Below the pieces are notes generated by a model. That model was not told the DNA's origin. It worked only from the letters and a program-made list of their open reading frames with translations, and did no database searches. This document shows, piece by piece, positions 40,971 through 52,139 of a stretch of 64,000 bases of DNA (positions within the stretch are counted from its first letter, which is position 1; each line of letters begins with the position of its first letter). The translations under genes were made by a program, and so were the position numbers. Source of the stretch: Tridacna crocea (lineage: Eukaryota > Mollusca > Bivalvia > Cardiida > Cardiidae); contig OX031064.1 of assembly GCA_943736015.1 (NCBI GenBank), positions 34,709,361 to 34,773,360 on the forward strand, written 5' to 3'.

Positions 40971-41335
40971 TTTACTGTTTACCAAACGACAGTTTGTTAG
41001 ACTTGCCCAAACTGAAGGCATTTGCAGACAATTTGAATCCGGTTTAAATGATTGAATTTGTCTTTTATAGAGTAGAAAAATGTTGTAGGAAAAGGATAAA
41101 ATGCTGGTTACCAGCATTTTATCCTTTTTCCACTATGTTTTCAAAAGCTTTTTTTCTCCAGGGCCAGTTGATTTAAATTTAAATCCGGTTTAAATGATTG
41201 AATCTGTCTTTTATAGAGTAGAAAAACGTTGTTGGAAAATGATAAAATGCTGATTAAAAGCATTTTATCCTTTTTCCACAATGTTTTCAAAAGCTTTCTT
41301 CTCCAGGGCCATTTAATACGGGTTTGTTCGGTTAA
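40971..41335 (-). mobile_element. H1 with duplicated hairpin module, directly after the POLL stop codon
   Basis: TTTACTGTTTACCAAACGAC start. The block CCGGTTTAAATGATTGAAT…hairpin…CTCCAGGGCCA occurs twice. First hairpin arms GGATAAAATGC/GCATTTTATCC are matched against consensus GGAGAAAATGC. Ends TTAA 41332-41335. Confidence 0.88.
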
Positions 41336-42015
41336 GTTTCATGAGACCTAGAGTAAGAGAAACAGGTTATGTACGTGTTTCAATGTTAGAGCTACCATCC
41401 TTTATAAGTCTATGGGTAATAATAAGTTTGTTTATTGTGAAATCAAATGTTTGAAAAATGAAGAAACATGATTCATGCACGTCTATTTGGAATCCATATT
41501 TTTATATGTGTGTTTAACTTATTGGCAATTAGTTGAATATAGAAAAAATCATGGAGATAATTGTTTCTTTTCCAAATGAAATTGACATGATTTGTACAGC
41601 TATTTTTGATTAATGAAATTTATTTATCTAGTGTTGTAATTTATTATGCATTTTATTATGCATACGATGGCTATATTCTAAGCTTAGTATTTAATCTTTA
41701 ACTTATTGTCAGTTGTATTAATTCCTTTTATTATTTATATAATTTTCTCATTTGCTTATGTAAACATATCGAAGTTGATGGACATTGTTTCTGAATGAAA
41801 TTTATTAAATATCAACGCATGTAATGATTTAATTTGTGTTTAAATATTAGAAAAAAAAGATCTTTTTTTTTTTACATATTTTAAAGAATAACGACTTAAT
41901 ATTTTTCATAGTCCATTGTAGGCTAAATCAAAAGATTCCTCAAAAGCCCAACCAAGACATGTTAAACACAAAATAAATTCGCCTGGTATCAAAAAATGAC
42001 TTGTGCAAGTCTCTG
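41336..42015. other. AT-rich 3' flank of POLL
   Basis: Possible 3' UTR; ATTAAA near 41803 and AATAAA at 41972 are candidate poly(A) signals. No other feature. Confidence 0.35.
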
Positions 42016-42020
42016 GTCAA

Positions 42021-42206
42021 GGGTCCGTATTCACAAACCATTTTTTGTCTTATTCTTCAGAATTTCGACAATGAGAAAGTAACAGAACTTCTGACTGGCT
42101 AAACAATATGGTTTAGCCAATCAGAAGTTCTGTTACTTTCAATGTTAGAAAATTTTTGGAAGAATAAGACACAGAACGTTCTTAAGAATGGTTGGTGAAT
42201 ACGATC
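42021..42206. mobile_element. H5 foldback element
   Basis: GGTCCGTATTCACAAACC to GGTTGGTGAATACGATCC; centre CTGGCTAAACAATATGGTTTAG. Confidence 0.85.
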
Positions 42207-42955
42207 CAAGTAACTTTCATTGTATTTGTTTTGTTTTTTTTAACTTGGAAATTGAATTGCGTTTAAATTGTCAAAATGACTTCAATGCCTTTTCCTCAAG
42301 CTCATAGATAAATAACATTTACGGTAAGTGATATCCTCCTCAAATCACATATTGTGGTCACTCAGATTGCACAGTCTAACGACTCACATTTTGCTACTGT
42401 TTCCGGTTTATGTCCCTTCATGACGTCCACAGTTGTGTTTCTAACATAAAATAGTCATTGGAATATCTTTATCCCCATTCAAGTCTGCTCCCCTGGACTG
42501 TGTGAATATTCTCAACTTCGTTCTGATTCAGTTTGCTCTATGAATGCATGCACAAGTTACTTTTAAAACATGTTGTTTTATCTCGATCTTTTCCCGATCA
42601 TAAAGACATGGTTAACATTTTCAAAGGTCGACAACTCTTCTCACAAAGGAGCCGTGGAAAGCTGTAGATACTTCACGTTTCGTCGGTAAATGTTCGGCAA
42701 AGTAAAAGCTTTCAATTCGATTACTAACCTCTGTGAGATTTCATTATAGACTTTTGATCTATCAAAAGGATGACTTTATTTAAAAGGAAATTAGGATATA
42801 TAGATGAAAGGGGAATAAGCCATGGTTTTGCTTGTTAGCATTAACTACCTTCTTCGTTGTACTAACTCCAACTGTTGTTTCAAGTTTGAAGGAGGGAATG
42901 TTCAGTTTTCTATCTGACTGCTTTCTTATTTACAGTAATCGTCTAAAGATGTGCT
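42207..42955. other. No gene seen
   Basis: No exon or repeat recognised. Confidence 0.3.
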
Positions 42956-43185
42956 TTGACCCTTTCCCAAACAATCCCTGGTTTTTAGGACCCAGAGAAA
43001 GAAGCCTTTTGAAAACATTGCGGGAAAAGGAGAAAATGCTGGTGACCAGCATTTTCTCCTTTTCCCACAGTGTTTTCTACCCTAGTCGAAACAAATTCAA
43101 ATTTTTGAGTTATCTTTATTTTGTTGTCTGCAATTCCTTTCAATTTGGACAATTCTGAAATTTTGTCGTTTGGTAAAGGTATTAA
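42956..43185 (+). mobile_element. H1, full copy, left TTAA mutated
   Basis: CCCTTTCCCAAACAATCCC to TTTGGTAAAGGTATTAA; centre GCTGGTGACCAGC. Confidence 0.88.
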
Positions 43186-43454
43186 GGTATTTACCCTCCT
43201 GACGCTTCTAGCGCAACATGGGATGAAATTTCTTATTCGTTGATAAATAATGATTTATACTGATATACTAGTAATATTTTTGCACATTTCTAACCAACCA
43301 GAAATTCGTTTGATGTCCATCTTGAAATTATTTGTTGATATTGTGTTATTTTTCAGAAAAGGGAGGTAATTATTATATCTTTTTGTATTGAGAATAGAGT
43401 GACCCTAGATTTATAAATGATACTTCTTAGAAGGAAAAAAAATGGAAAAAGTGG

Positions 43455-43529
43455 TGTTCTATCGCTATCAATCTTATACAGGTTGAAAAAACAGAGACTT
43501 TAATCTGATTTTTCTTCACCTTATTTTCT
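43455..43529 (-). mobile_element. Downstream LTR remnant of the BEL/Pao element
   Basis: Matches 47010-47084 at 70 of 75 bases and ends at the same GATAGAACA on the minus strand. The rest of this LTR is missing; repeat DNA at 43530-43818 adjoins. Confidence 0.65.
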
Positions 43530-43818
43530 TCACCTTATCACGACCTTATCACGAACAACTTTTGAAAAGGGTCACCAAAAAAGAACATTTCTGTGATATT
43601 ATTTCAAAATGTAACCAGCCGTTCGAGAGAAGAATTTTTAAGAATTTCTTCATTTCCCTATAGTGCAAGTAGCCCCCATTCACCAGAGCCATGTTTCTTG
43701 ACGAATCAAAATTTCACGAACATTATTTTAAAAGGGTCACCTAAGGAACATCTCTGTGAAATTATTTCAAAATCTCAGCTGCTGTTCGAGAGAAGAAGAA
43801 TTTTTAAGAATTTCTTCA
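43530..43818 (-). repeat. About 1.5 units of the 170-bp tandem repeat, fused to truncated pol
   Basis: Reverse-complement relative of the array at 19690-20890: it shares the stretch GTGCAAGTAGCCCCCATTCA and the TTCACGAAC and AAATTATTTCA blocks. It replaces the 3' part of the retrotransposon. Confidence 0.7.
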
Positions 43819-45360
43819 CTAAACATCTTGGAACTTGGATTTTTGAAACACTTGGTAGTTCCTCAGACCAGTTTCTGATTTTCTCATGATCTGCTGTGGT
43901 ACACATTGATCCCAGTCTATTCCTGACAACCATATATCTTGCATACACAACTTGGCCCTTATGATAAATGGTGCAAGAAATCCTAATGGATCATACAAAG
44001 TTGCAATCTTCTGAAGATATTCACGTTTCGTCATTGAGATGTTTGTTTGAATTTGACTGAAATTAAATGTGAATACATCCTTTTCAGCTTCCCATAAAAT
44101 GCCTAGTGTCTTAACTTTTATCAATTCATCTTTTGACAGATCTACCTTTTGAGCTCTATTGCTAACTGGTATTTTTTCAGGAACTTCTTTTGAATTTGAC
44201 AACCATTTATGGGCAAACATTCCAGCTTTACCCCACAATTGAGTGAGTTCTTGATACAGTCCGATTCGTTGTTCTTTGTTTTCAACAGAATCCATGCTGT
44301 CATCCATATATGTGGATTTGAGAACAGTTTCAGCTGCACGTGGATAGGCAGTTCTATATAATTTGGCATTATGCTGTGACACAAGCTGAGCTAAGAAAGG
44401 GGAGGAAGAAACTCCAAAAACTACTCCATTAAATACATACCGTGATGGTTCCTGATCTGGTGATGATCTCCAAAGAAACCTTTGATACTTTCTGTCAGGT
44501 GGTGCAATTCCTACTCTCAAATACATTTCCTGAATATCACATGCTAAGGCAACATTGTATTTCCTGAATCTGGTCAAAACATCAAAAAGATTACTCTGTA
44601 GCTTTGGACCTTGCTCTGTCATGTCATTCAAGCTAACACCTTTGAACCGAGCTGATGCGTCACATACTATTCGTTCTTTGGTTGATTCTTTGCTCATTCG
44701 GACCACTGGGAAGTGTGGCAAAAACCACTGTTCCTCATTTGACTTACTGTCTTCAATTTTGTTAATATAGTCTTTTTCTATGTAGCTTTCAATGGTACTT
44801 TCATAAATTTCTTTTACAACAGTCTCTTTTGCCAATTTTCTTTCTGTACTCTGCAAACGTTTTAAAGCCTGTTCATAATTGTCAATCAACTTTAGATTTG
44901 TTTCTTTCCAAGGTAATGACACCTCATAATTATCATCTTTATATGTAATATTACTTTCTGCTTGCGAAAGAATACTTTTGTCCTTTATTGACAATTTTTC
45001 ACTCCTAACAATTCCTTCCTTCTCAATGTCCCAAAATCTTTGCAAAGTCTCATGAATTCTATTTAATGTACATGAACTTGAATGAAATGTAAAGAACTTT
45101 GCCGCATCACTTTCTATAGGACCAACACATGTCCAGACGAGAGGAATTAATCTTGCTACTGGTTCACTCTTACCTCCTTGTATTTCACCCAATGATCTAT
45201 GTAGTTCAACATAATCTAGCCCTATCAGCAAATCTATTTTGCTCTTTTTGCTCATTGCTGGAAATCTAATTTCCTGAAGATGTGACCATTTTTGAGCATT
45301 TTTTCGCCAATCTACTGGTTTCAGTTTTCCAGTTACATTTCTCATAGTCCGAGCTGCCAT
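43819..45360 (-). pseudogene. BEL/Pao pol fragment: end of protease region plus reverse transcriptase
   Basis: 513-codon open stretch. Residues about 40-80 have the BEL/Pao post-protease pattern (IDLLIGLDY, ARLIPLVWTCVG). The RT palm has ALACDIQEMYL (Asp 275) and the catalytic YMDD at 351-354. TLYDPLGFLAP at 454-464 followed by a W-x-S-G-x-D-W segment is the BEL/Pao hallmark beyond the RT. The frame ends at 513, before RNase H and integrase, where repeat DNA of another kind begins. The Met at the 5' end is probably internal to the ancestral polyprotein, because protease sequence lies upstream beyond a stop codon. Confidence 0.85.
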
Positions 45361-45361
45361 T

Positions 45362-45645
45362 CTAGAGAAGTAGTTCCATTTTCACTTTTCAAGTGTGAAG
45401 TTTACCAGTGAAGTGTCAATTCTTTCTGACTTACCATTAATGACATTTATCTCAACAGAACTCCTTTTACCTTTAAGTCCCAGTTCCCAGGCAACATCTT
45501 CATTCAAATAAGACTTTGTACTACCGTCGTCCAACAGGGCATTTATCTTCTGCTCTCTGTTCTGGGTCTTAAGAATAACTGGAACTCTTCTTAAAGCTAC
45601 AAAAGTTGTATTACATGTGTTAAATACTTTTTCAGTGGCTGGTAA
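45362..45645 (-). pseudogene. BEL/Pao aspartic protease remnant
   Basis: Reading the minus strand between two in-frame stops gives INALLDDGSTKSYLNEDVAW, with the LDDGS active-site signature typical of BEL/Pao retropepsins. A TAA separates it from the gag zinc-knuckle region and a TGA from the RT frame, so the polyprotein is broken at both sides. Confidence 0.7.
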
Positions 45646-45648
45646 AAA

Positions 45649-46183
45649 TTATGCTGCATCAGCATTGAGCATTTCTCTATGTAACAACCTGTTGTGAGTT
45701 TTTTCACAGCCATTAATTCCACATTTTCCTTCAAATCTACATTTCTTTCCAACATGGTTTGTTTTCAGGCATCTAAAACACAATTTTAGCTCTTTAGCTT
45801 TTTGCCATCTGTCACTGATACTCAAATTTCTAAATTTTGGGCAGTTCCAAATTTTATGAGGCTCTTTGCAAAATGCACACTGAGCATGATCATTTTCTGA
45901 GAAAAAAAGATTTTGCTTTACTCTGACTTTGACTTGATAGACCATTTATTGTTTCATTAGCTCTAACTGCAGATTCTGTCTCCTCATTTATCCAGCCCCT
46001 CAAAGTTTCAACAGATTCAACAAGTTCTTTCTCTTTCATTTGTCTATTATATCTGGTATACATAGATTGTGGCAACTCTTTTGATAATCTATAATACAGA
46101 GACCCATCCTTTAAATCTTCACAGTGACCTACTTCTTTAAGATTGATGACCGCCACATCAAGAAGATCGGCAGATTTTTCCAA
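45649..46183 (-). pseudogene. BEL/Pao gag C-terminal region with zinc knuckles
   Basis: Two overlapping minus-strand frames (45890-46183 and 45649-45945) cover one ancestral gag, implying a frameshift near 45.9 kb. The first has the helical SADLLDV...YYRLSKELP...RYNRQMKEKE type of sequence. The second has Cys-x2-Cys-x4-His-x4-Cys (CAFCKEPHKIWNC), then CFRCLKTNHVGKKC, then a CGINGCEKTHNRLLH segment. This triple Cys/His arrangement is typical of BEL/Pao gag and is presumed to bind RNA. Confidence 0.75.
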
Positions 46184-46276
46184 TTCCTTAACACTTTCAT
46201 TTTTTAAAGGGTGGAAATTTTCCAGTTCATCTAAAAATCTGTTGACTATTCTTGTAACCCCTCCATACTTTCGTTC

Positions 46277-46924
46277 TTATCTGCCCTTAGCAGCAGTATA
46301 AGCTTCAGCTGAATTACCTAAGTTTTCAATAGATTTTAAAGCGTTACCTCCCAAATACTGTCGTAACTGAAGCATTTTGTATTCTGATGACGAAGGTGCT
46401 TCATCCACACAGCTGTAAAAGGCTGCTTTCCACGCTGGGTACTTGGTTTTGTTACCATCAAACACAGGGATGGTAACACGCTTCAGCTGTTTCCACAAGT
46501 CATGACCAAGTTGACTCTTACCCATCCTCTCTGTAGTAGGACCTCTAACATGACCTTCAACAGAACCTTCAACACAACTGCCCATTAAAATATGATCGAG
46601 TTTTACAACAGTTTCATACTTCTCATTAATTCAATCAATTTCTGAGGCTGTCTTTACCATTTCTTCTGTTTTATTTGTCGTATTATAAAACTGACAAAGT
46701 TCGTGAACTAACATTTTGGCCAATTCCATGCTTTCGTCAATTTTTTTCAAAATATTTTCTTGCCTCGTCAATTTCTGTTATATTCTGCATTTCTTCTTTG
46801 AATCTATTTATGGCTCTAATATTGTAAAAGCAGCTTTGCTGCGTGATTTTCTTAATTTCAGCTCTAAAACAGTACCTTCCTCATGGTGTCTTGAGACCAA
46901 CTCTTCTTTTTCCTCCACCGACAT
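46277..46924 (-). pseudogene. BEL/Pao gag N-terminal fragments
   Basis: 46277-46585 reads IPVFDGNKTKYPAWKAAFYS, the signature of the gag-like domain (DUF1759 type) that precedes the zinc knuckles in BEL/Pao elements. An upstream frame starting at the ATG at 46924 reads MSVEEKEELVSRHHEEG and a charged helix until a stop near 46808; the helix appears to continue in another frame. The start lies 72 bp after the primer site, which fits the gag start. Confidence 0.65.
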
Positions 46925-46995
46925 TGTTGACTAACAAACCGCCTCAAACTTACGGAAATATGTGCCGTTCGTGGTTAATGCGCGACACAACCTCG

Positions 46996-47006
46996 CTCTG
47001 CTACCA
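46996..47006 (-). other. Primer-binding site, initiator tRNA-Met type
   Basis: Minus strand TGGTAGCAGAG, three bases after the LTR end (…GAACA). It matches the complement of the 3' end of animal initiator tRNA-Met (…CTCTGCTACCA). It fixes the LTR/internal boundary and the orientation of the element. Confidence 0.7.
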
Positions 47007-47009
47007 ATT

Positions 47010-47084
47010 TGTTCTATCGCTATTAATCTTCTACAGGTTGAAAAGACAGAGACTTTAATCTGAATTTTCTTCACTTTATTTTCT
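47010..47084 (-). mobile_element. Upstream LTR of the BEL/Pao element (3' part)
   Basis: 75 bp that recur at 43455-43529 with 5 differences. On the minus strand it ends GATAGAACA directly before the primer site. The outer boundary cannot be set because the downstream copy is truncated; the LTR may extend to the right into 47085-47800. Confidence 0.65.
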
Positions 47085-47880
47085 AACACCTGACCACTCT
47101 AAAATCATGGCCAACACTAAATTTCAAGCGCCAACGTGGCCTAACCACCAAATTCACGAGAAATGTGTAATATGAAAAACACTAGTACTGTAAGAAATAC
47201 TATGGCTTTCAAGTAATCTACAGACTTTACAAATTAATGAAACTGCCATTTTCAGCTCTTATCTATGGGTTTTCTATTGAACATTAATTGAGAATAGTAT
47301 AGATAGAGATCAGACTGCACAAAATGCCAGCCTAATCCCTAACTACACCATTCCCAAATAAATGTAGAAATGCAAAACTAACCCTTATTGGTGGAAAATA
47401 TTACATGTAAAAACCATCAAAAAAACCCTCAACAGTTCTCTAAATAACAACTGGCTCGGTCAAAGTAGTACAATAATACTCACTTTCAATCGTAGCAACT
47501 TTTTTCTGATAATAATATAGCGGAAATAGCTGTTTTCCATTAGAATGGTACAACCTGAATTAATGTTCCATTACAAGTTTTTGTCTCCATGTCTAAAGAA
47601 TTTTTTTTTTCAGCTCTACAATTCTACTCTTCAAAATAGGTTTACCTCAGTTCGCCGACATTTTTGCGAAATGATTTTTGGACAGACATCTTCCGTATTT
47701 ATAACGGTAACTTATATACGCAAAAAATATGAGAATTATGAATTTGGAGTTGGCCTACTTTGACGGAATATTGTGCTGACTTTGGTTACGGGCGTCCATA
47801 CTTTACTACCTCACTTCAGCGTGGTCCAGTGGACCGGTACAAGCTCATCATGGTCCATTGTCATATTAACATAACTTAAT
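47085..47880. other. No gene seen; possible LTR remainder and H3 scrap
   Basis: 47290-47330 has GATAGAGATCAGACTGCAC. The outer LTR boundary of the BEL/Pao element should lie in this stretch but cannot be placed. Confidence 0.35.
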
Positions 47881-47883
47881 TGT

Positions 47884-48148
47884 GCTGCAACACGCGAAAT
47901 TCGGACATTCGGACTTTTGCGTAAAGTGTCGTCTCGGATCAGCCTGCGCAGTCCGCGCAGGCTAATCCGAGTCGGCACTTTACGACTACATTAGATTTTG
48001 GCCAACTGTGGTCTTGAGCTAAACAGAAAATGACATAAAAACGGATAGCGTCGTCTTGGATTAGCTTGCGCAGATAGTGCAGGCTGATCCGAAACGACAC
48101 TTTACGCAAATGTCCGAATGCCCCTTGTCATGTGTTGCAGGCCAATCA
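47884..48148. mobile_element. H2 element, full length
   Basis: CTGCAACACGCGAAATTCGG to CGAATGCCCCTTGTCATGTG; first palindrome near perfect. Confidence 0.85.
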
Positions 48149-48179
48149 TAACACGACTCAGTTTCAGACTCGTCAAAAT

Positions 48180-48477
48180 TTAACCCTTTACCAAACAACT
48201 CTTGGTTTTTAAGACCTAGAGGAAGAAGCCTTGAGAAAACATTGTGGGAAAAGGAGAAAACGCTGGTAACCAGCATTTTCTCCTTTTTCCACAATGTTTT
48301 CAACTCTTCTATAGCCAAGTTTCAATTTTTTAGTCACGTTTAGTTTGTCGTCTGCATATGCTTTCTATTTGCTATGAAAGATAACTCACTACTATTCAAT
48401 ATTTCGGCTATTTAGGAATCCAAAGTGTCATTGTGTTGCTTTCAAGTCTAAAATTTCGTCGTTTAGTAAAGAGTTAA
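48180..48477 (+). mobile_element. H1 with ~75-bp insertion in its right side
   Basis: Consensus is broken after CATATGCTTTCTATTTG by 48371-48445 and resumes at CAAGTCTAAAATTTCG. Confidence 0.88.
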
Positions 48478-48538
48478 AGCATTTTCAGACGACAAATCAA
48501 ACGTGGCTAAATTGATAAAACTTGCATTTAAACGAATA

Positions 48539-48764
48539 GCTCATTACCAAACGACAATATTTTAGGCTTGCCCAAATTGAAAGAATTTGCAGACGACAAA
48601 ATAAAAGTGACTAAAAATTTGAAATTTGTTTCGTGAAGGGTAGAAAACATTGTTGGAAAAGGAGAAAATGCTGGTTACCAGCATTTTCTCCTTTTCCAAC
48701 AATGTTTTTTAAAGGCTTCTTTCTCAAGGGCGTCAAAAGTAGGGATTGTGTGGTAATGGGTTAA
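48539..48764 (-). mobile_element. H1, full, covarying arms
   Basis: Left CATTGTTGGAAAAGG, right CCTTTTCCAACAATG. Confidence 0.9.
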
Positions 48765-48880
48765 ACAACTTTGTAAGAAAAAGAGAAAATGCTGGTAACC
48801 AGTTTTTTCTCCTTTTCTCTCAGTGTTGTTGAAAGCTTCTATTTTCAGGATCTTTAGAACTCAGGGATAGTCAGGTAAAG
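48765..48880 (-). mobile_element. H1, left part lost
   Basis: AAAGAGAAAATGCTGGTAACC then right end GTCAGGTAAAGTGGTAA. Confidence 0.75.
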
Positions 48881-50135
48881 TGGTAATTTCATTCACAGAT
48901 GGATGGTTTGATATTCTGTAATATTTATTTAGTCATTATGATATGTGAATATTTAATTTTCTGTGTTATTTATTTGAGTCCATTGCTCCAAATAGATATT
49001 TCTATACTTATTGGAATATTGCTTATATTTATACCCCCGCAGAACGAATGTCCGTCGGTGTGTCCGTATGTGTGTATAAAATACTAGTAATTGCCTATTT
49101 CTGTCAAAGCGCAGGCGGAGTTATTAAGTCACATTCAGTGACGGTTCTAGTTCTGGACGTGGTATAGTCAATTAAGATCACTTGAGCACGAAGTGCTTCA
49201 GATTTGATTATTTGCTGTCTTGGCGTCTGCCCGTCCGTCTAACCAAAACGATTTAAATAAACTGCAGAAACATTTTATTTACAAAAAATGAAATTTCATA
49301 CTCGGACTCTTTTATTACTTTATTATGTCGAAAAGAAATTGTTCTAATGGTCCAAGTCACGTGACCATGATGATTGCCATTAGTATTTTCATCAGTATCC
49401 TAAAAGATCTTCTTTCACTCTCCCCGTGGGGTCCCGGGGGTTTTTACTGTATAGAATAGGACCTCGGCCTTTCTCTATGGCATGTCGTAGAAGGCGACTA
49501 AAATTAGAGACAAACGGCTGCTTTCCTCGTAATTCGTAGGATTGCAGCAGGCTGGGTAGTTCTTATTCCAAATCCTATATTTTTTTCTCGATGTAAATAG
49601 GGTTTGGAATGGGAATCAATTGGCCTGTGGGACCCCGTGTGGTTTAATCGGGGGTATAAGAATAAACCACTGCAGTCCCGCGATCGTCACATCTGCCATT
49701 TCATCTGGCGGAACAAAAGTGACAGCATGCATGTCGTAAAAGGCGACAAAAGGGGCATCATTTTGTGTTTCATCCATTCCTCATTTATCATGTTTGTCTT
49801 ATGTTGTGGCACATGTATGTTATTTTCACCTCACATTATTGTTTACTAAGTAAGTGCGCCCAATATGAACTAAGTTGTCGACGGGCCTTAAAACACTATT
49901 CATTCATTACTTCTTTCACTCTGTATTGGAACTCACTAATTTCACTTGGTTTAACTAACACTGTTAATTTTGGAAAGGCACTTGCTCAACGAGTACCGAA
50001 ATCTTATTGAAAGCTACTTTTCCCTCTATCACTCCCCACTATTGATTCTCCACACCTCAATAAAAAAAGGGGGAGGGGTAATGCTGAAATGATCAACAGT
50101 GAGAAATGAAATGAGTGAAACTTGCCAGTGATTTA
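48881..50135. other. Scattered repeat pieces, no gene
   Basis: GAGCACGAAGTGCTTCAGAT at 49185 is the left end of the TGAGCACAA repeat type. GGCATGTCGTAGAAGGCGAC (49481) and GCATGTCGTAAAAGGCGAC (49731) are two copies of a dispersed repeat. Confidence 0.45.
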
Positions 50136-50366
50136 TTAAACCTTTACTGAACAATGTCTTGTTTTTCACGACTTTAGGGGAGAAGTTTTTTGAAAGCATT
50201 GCGAGAAAATGCTGGTAACCAGCATTTTCTCTTTTTCCCACGATGTTTTCTACTCTTCTTAAGTCAAGTTTCAATTTTTGAGGCATATTTATTTTGTCTT
50301 CTGTAAATTTTGCAAATGCTTTCTATTTGGACAAGTCTTTTTTGTTTTAGTTTGGTAAAGAGTTAA
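50136..50366 (+). mobile_element. H1, full copy with shortened left arm
   Basis: GGGAAAAGG missing from the left arm; right TTAA shared with the next copy. Confidence 0.87.
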
Positions 50367-50591
50367 CCCTTTCCCAAACGATAAATTTTGGACCCTTCCA
50401 AACCGAAAGATTTTGCAGATGACAATTTAAGATGAGGAGAACATGCGGCAGAAAGTTCTCAAAAAGGGTAGAAAACACTGTGGGAAAAGGAGAAATTGCT
50501 CGTTACGAGCACTTTCTCCTTTTCCCACAGTGTTTTCAAAAGACTTTTACTGCAGACACGTAAGAACCAAGCTTGTTTGGGAAAGGGTTAA
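50363..50591 (-). mobile_element. H1, full, GCTCGTTACGAGC subtype
   Basis: TTAACCCTTTCCCAAACGAT to TTTGGGAAAGGGTTAA. Confidence 0.92.
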
Positions 50592-50673
50592 CTCTTTTTC
50601 TCCTTTTCTCATGTTTTCAGAAGGCTTCTACCTCAGGTTCGTTAAAACCCGGGATTATAAAGTAAAGGGTTAA
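50588..50673 (-). mobile_element. H1 right end
   Basis: Begins near the shared TTAA; TTTTCTCATGTTTTCAGAAGG to AAGTAAAGGGTTAA. Confidence 0.75.
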
Positions 50674-50679
50674 AATACA

Positions 50680-51180
50680 CATGTATAATTGTTCTGAGGA
50701 ATACAACGAAGATTTGATTAAAGCCGCTGTCTCCTTGATATACCACCATCCGCTTTAGGGAGGGAGCGGCTATACCACTGAGCAAAAACAAAGTAGCGAA
50801 AGATGAAGGGTCGTGAAAGGGGAAAAGGGGGCATTGTTTAGACTTTCGAGCAAATCATCTTCAGTCCATTTATATTTCCTATCATATATATTGTCTGTAA
50901 TCTGCATCACTTTCACTCATAATCGACCTGTGGAAAATTGACTCGTGTAGTAGACACATAAAGGGAGACAACTTAGGAAAACGTTATGAATAACAAATAC
51001 TTTAACTTATTTTGATCATCTCCCTTCCCTTCGTGTGACAGTGTCCTGTATAGATAGTTTGGGAAGTGTCAAAGAAAGATACTCCAGAAAAGAGTTGATT
51101 ATGTGCATTTTCCGCCGCCATGTGATAAAGGAAACGACAAATTACACGTTCTTATGTAACCATGGAAACCTAATTCAATT
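50680..51180. other. No gene seen
   Basis: A 152-codon frame from 51035 to 51493 runs through repeat DNA and is not credited. Confidence 0.3.
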
Positions 51181-51184
51181 AACA

Positions 51185-51632
51185 CTTTGGGTTCTTAGCC
51201 CAACTCACCGACCTTTTGCAGACCCTGTAGATCAAGATCAGACTGCACAGATCTTGAAAGGGGGAATTTATTCCCCGATTCATAATTTTGAACATGGGCG
51301 TAGCCAGGTTGAAAATATTTATACGCACAGTGAGGCGCGAAATGCCGATAGGGGAGGGAGCGGGTGTATAGCATTTGTTGCAAAGCACAGAAGAACTCCC
51401 AAGTCATCAGTGCATCAATTTAACCCACCTATTCATTTGGAAAAGACTCACAAATTTAGAAAAAAAAAGCAGTACATGTATATGATATTGTGATTTTGGT
51501 GGCGATTTTTTTTTGTACGCACTGGCGTAGTGCGCATAATGGGCGTTACGCCTTTGTTGAAATAGCAATATTTGTAGTTTTACTATGTAATTGAAAATTT
51601 CATTTTAGTGATTTTGCAGGATAAGAGTTAAC
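51185..51632. mobile_element. H3 split by an insertion
   Basis: Left H3 part to about 51262 (TAGATCAAGATCAGACTGCAC); right part from about 51558 (GAAATAGCAATATTTGTAG…AGGATAAGAGTTAA). The insert has TGGGCGTAGCCAGG and a mirrored GGCGTAGTGCGCATAATGGGC. Confidence 0.7.
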
Positions 51633-51639
51633 CATTGAC

Positions 51640-51745
51640 CCTTTACCAAACGACAAAATTTTAGACTGGTCCAAATTGAAAGCACTTGCAGACGACAAAT
51701 TAAACGTTACTTAGGAATTGAAATTTGTTTCCAGCAGGGTTTAAA
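51640..51745 (-). mobile_element. H1 left half
   Basis: CCCTTTACCAAACGACAAAA to CCAGCAGGGTTTAAAGCATT. Confidence 0.8.
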
Positions 51746-51836
51746 GCATTATATTATACACGTTCTCATGCATAATTAATAAATATTCATTTATGGTTTC
51801 ATAACAATTTAAACATACCTATGGGCTGTCTCATTG

Positions 51837-52054
51837 TTAGCTCTTTACCAAACGACAAAATTCTAGACTGGTCCAAATTGAAAGCATTTGCAGACAACAA
51901 AACTACCTTGACTCAAAAACTGAAATTTGGTCTGGGAGAGTAGAAAACATTGTGGGAAAAGGAGAAAATGCTGGTTACCAGCATTTTCTCCTTTTCCCAC
52001 GATGTTTTCAAAAGGCTTCTATCTCCGGGTCGTATAAAAAGGGGAAAGGGTTAA
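51837..52054 (-). mobile_element. H1, full copy, reverse
   Basis: TTAGCTCTTTACCAAACGAC to AAGGGGAAAGGGTTAA. Confidence 0.9.
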
Positions 52055-52139
52055 TTCTTTATAAGTAAGCATACGGTCGTTTGAAAATGGGTCCAGTTTT
52101 TTTCATAGTTCTGGCGGTTTTTACTACCCTGTTGAGGAT

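Larger units (their letters stand above)
43455..47084 (-). mobile_element. BEL/Pao-type LTR retrotransposon, decayed and truncated
   Basis: Element on the minus strand: LTR remnant (47010-47084), tRNA-iMet-type primer site, gag-like N-terminal pieces, zinc knuckles, aspartic protease region and reverse transcriptase; pol is cut off after the RT thumb region. No RNase H or integrase is seen. The 3' end is replaced at about 43530-43818 by a stretch related to the 170-bp tandem repeats at 19.7-20.9 kb. Then a second 75-bp LTR-end copy (43455-43529) follows, 70/75 identical to the first. Several frameshifts and in-frame stops make it non-functional. Confidence 0.85.

Noticed and set aside
43819..45360. 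Host gene or active virus
   Set aside because: The YMDD RT and TLYDPLG signature identify BEL/Pao pol; missing integrase and broken frames show it is inactive.
51035..51493. 152-codon ORF
   Set aside because: It runs through an H3 palindrome and another dispersed repeat; composition is not coding-like.
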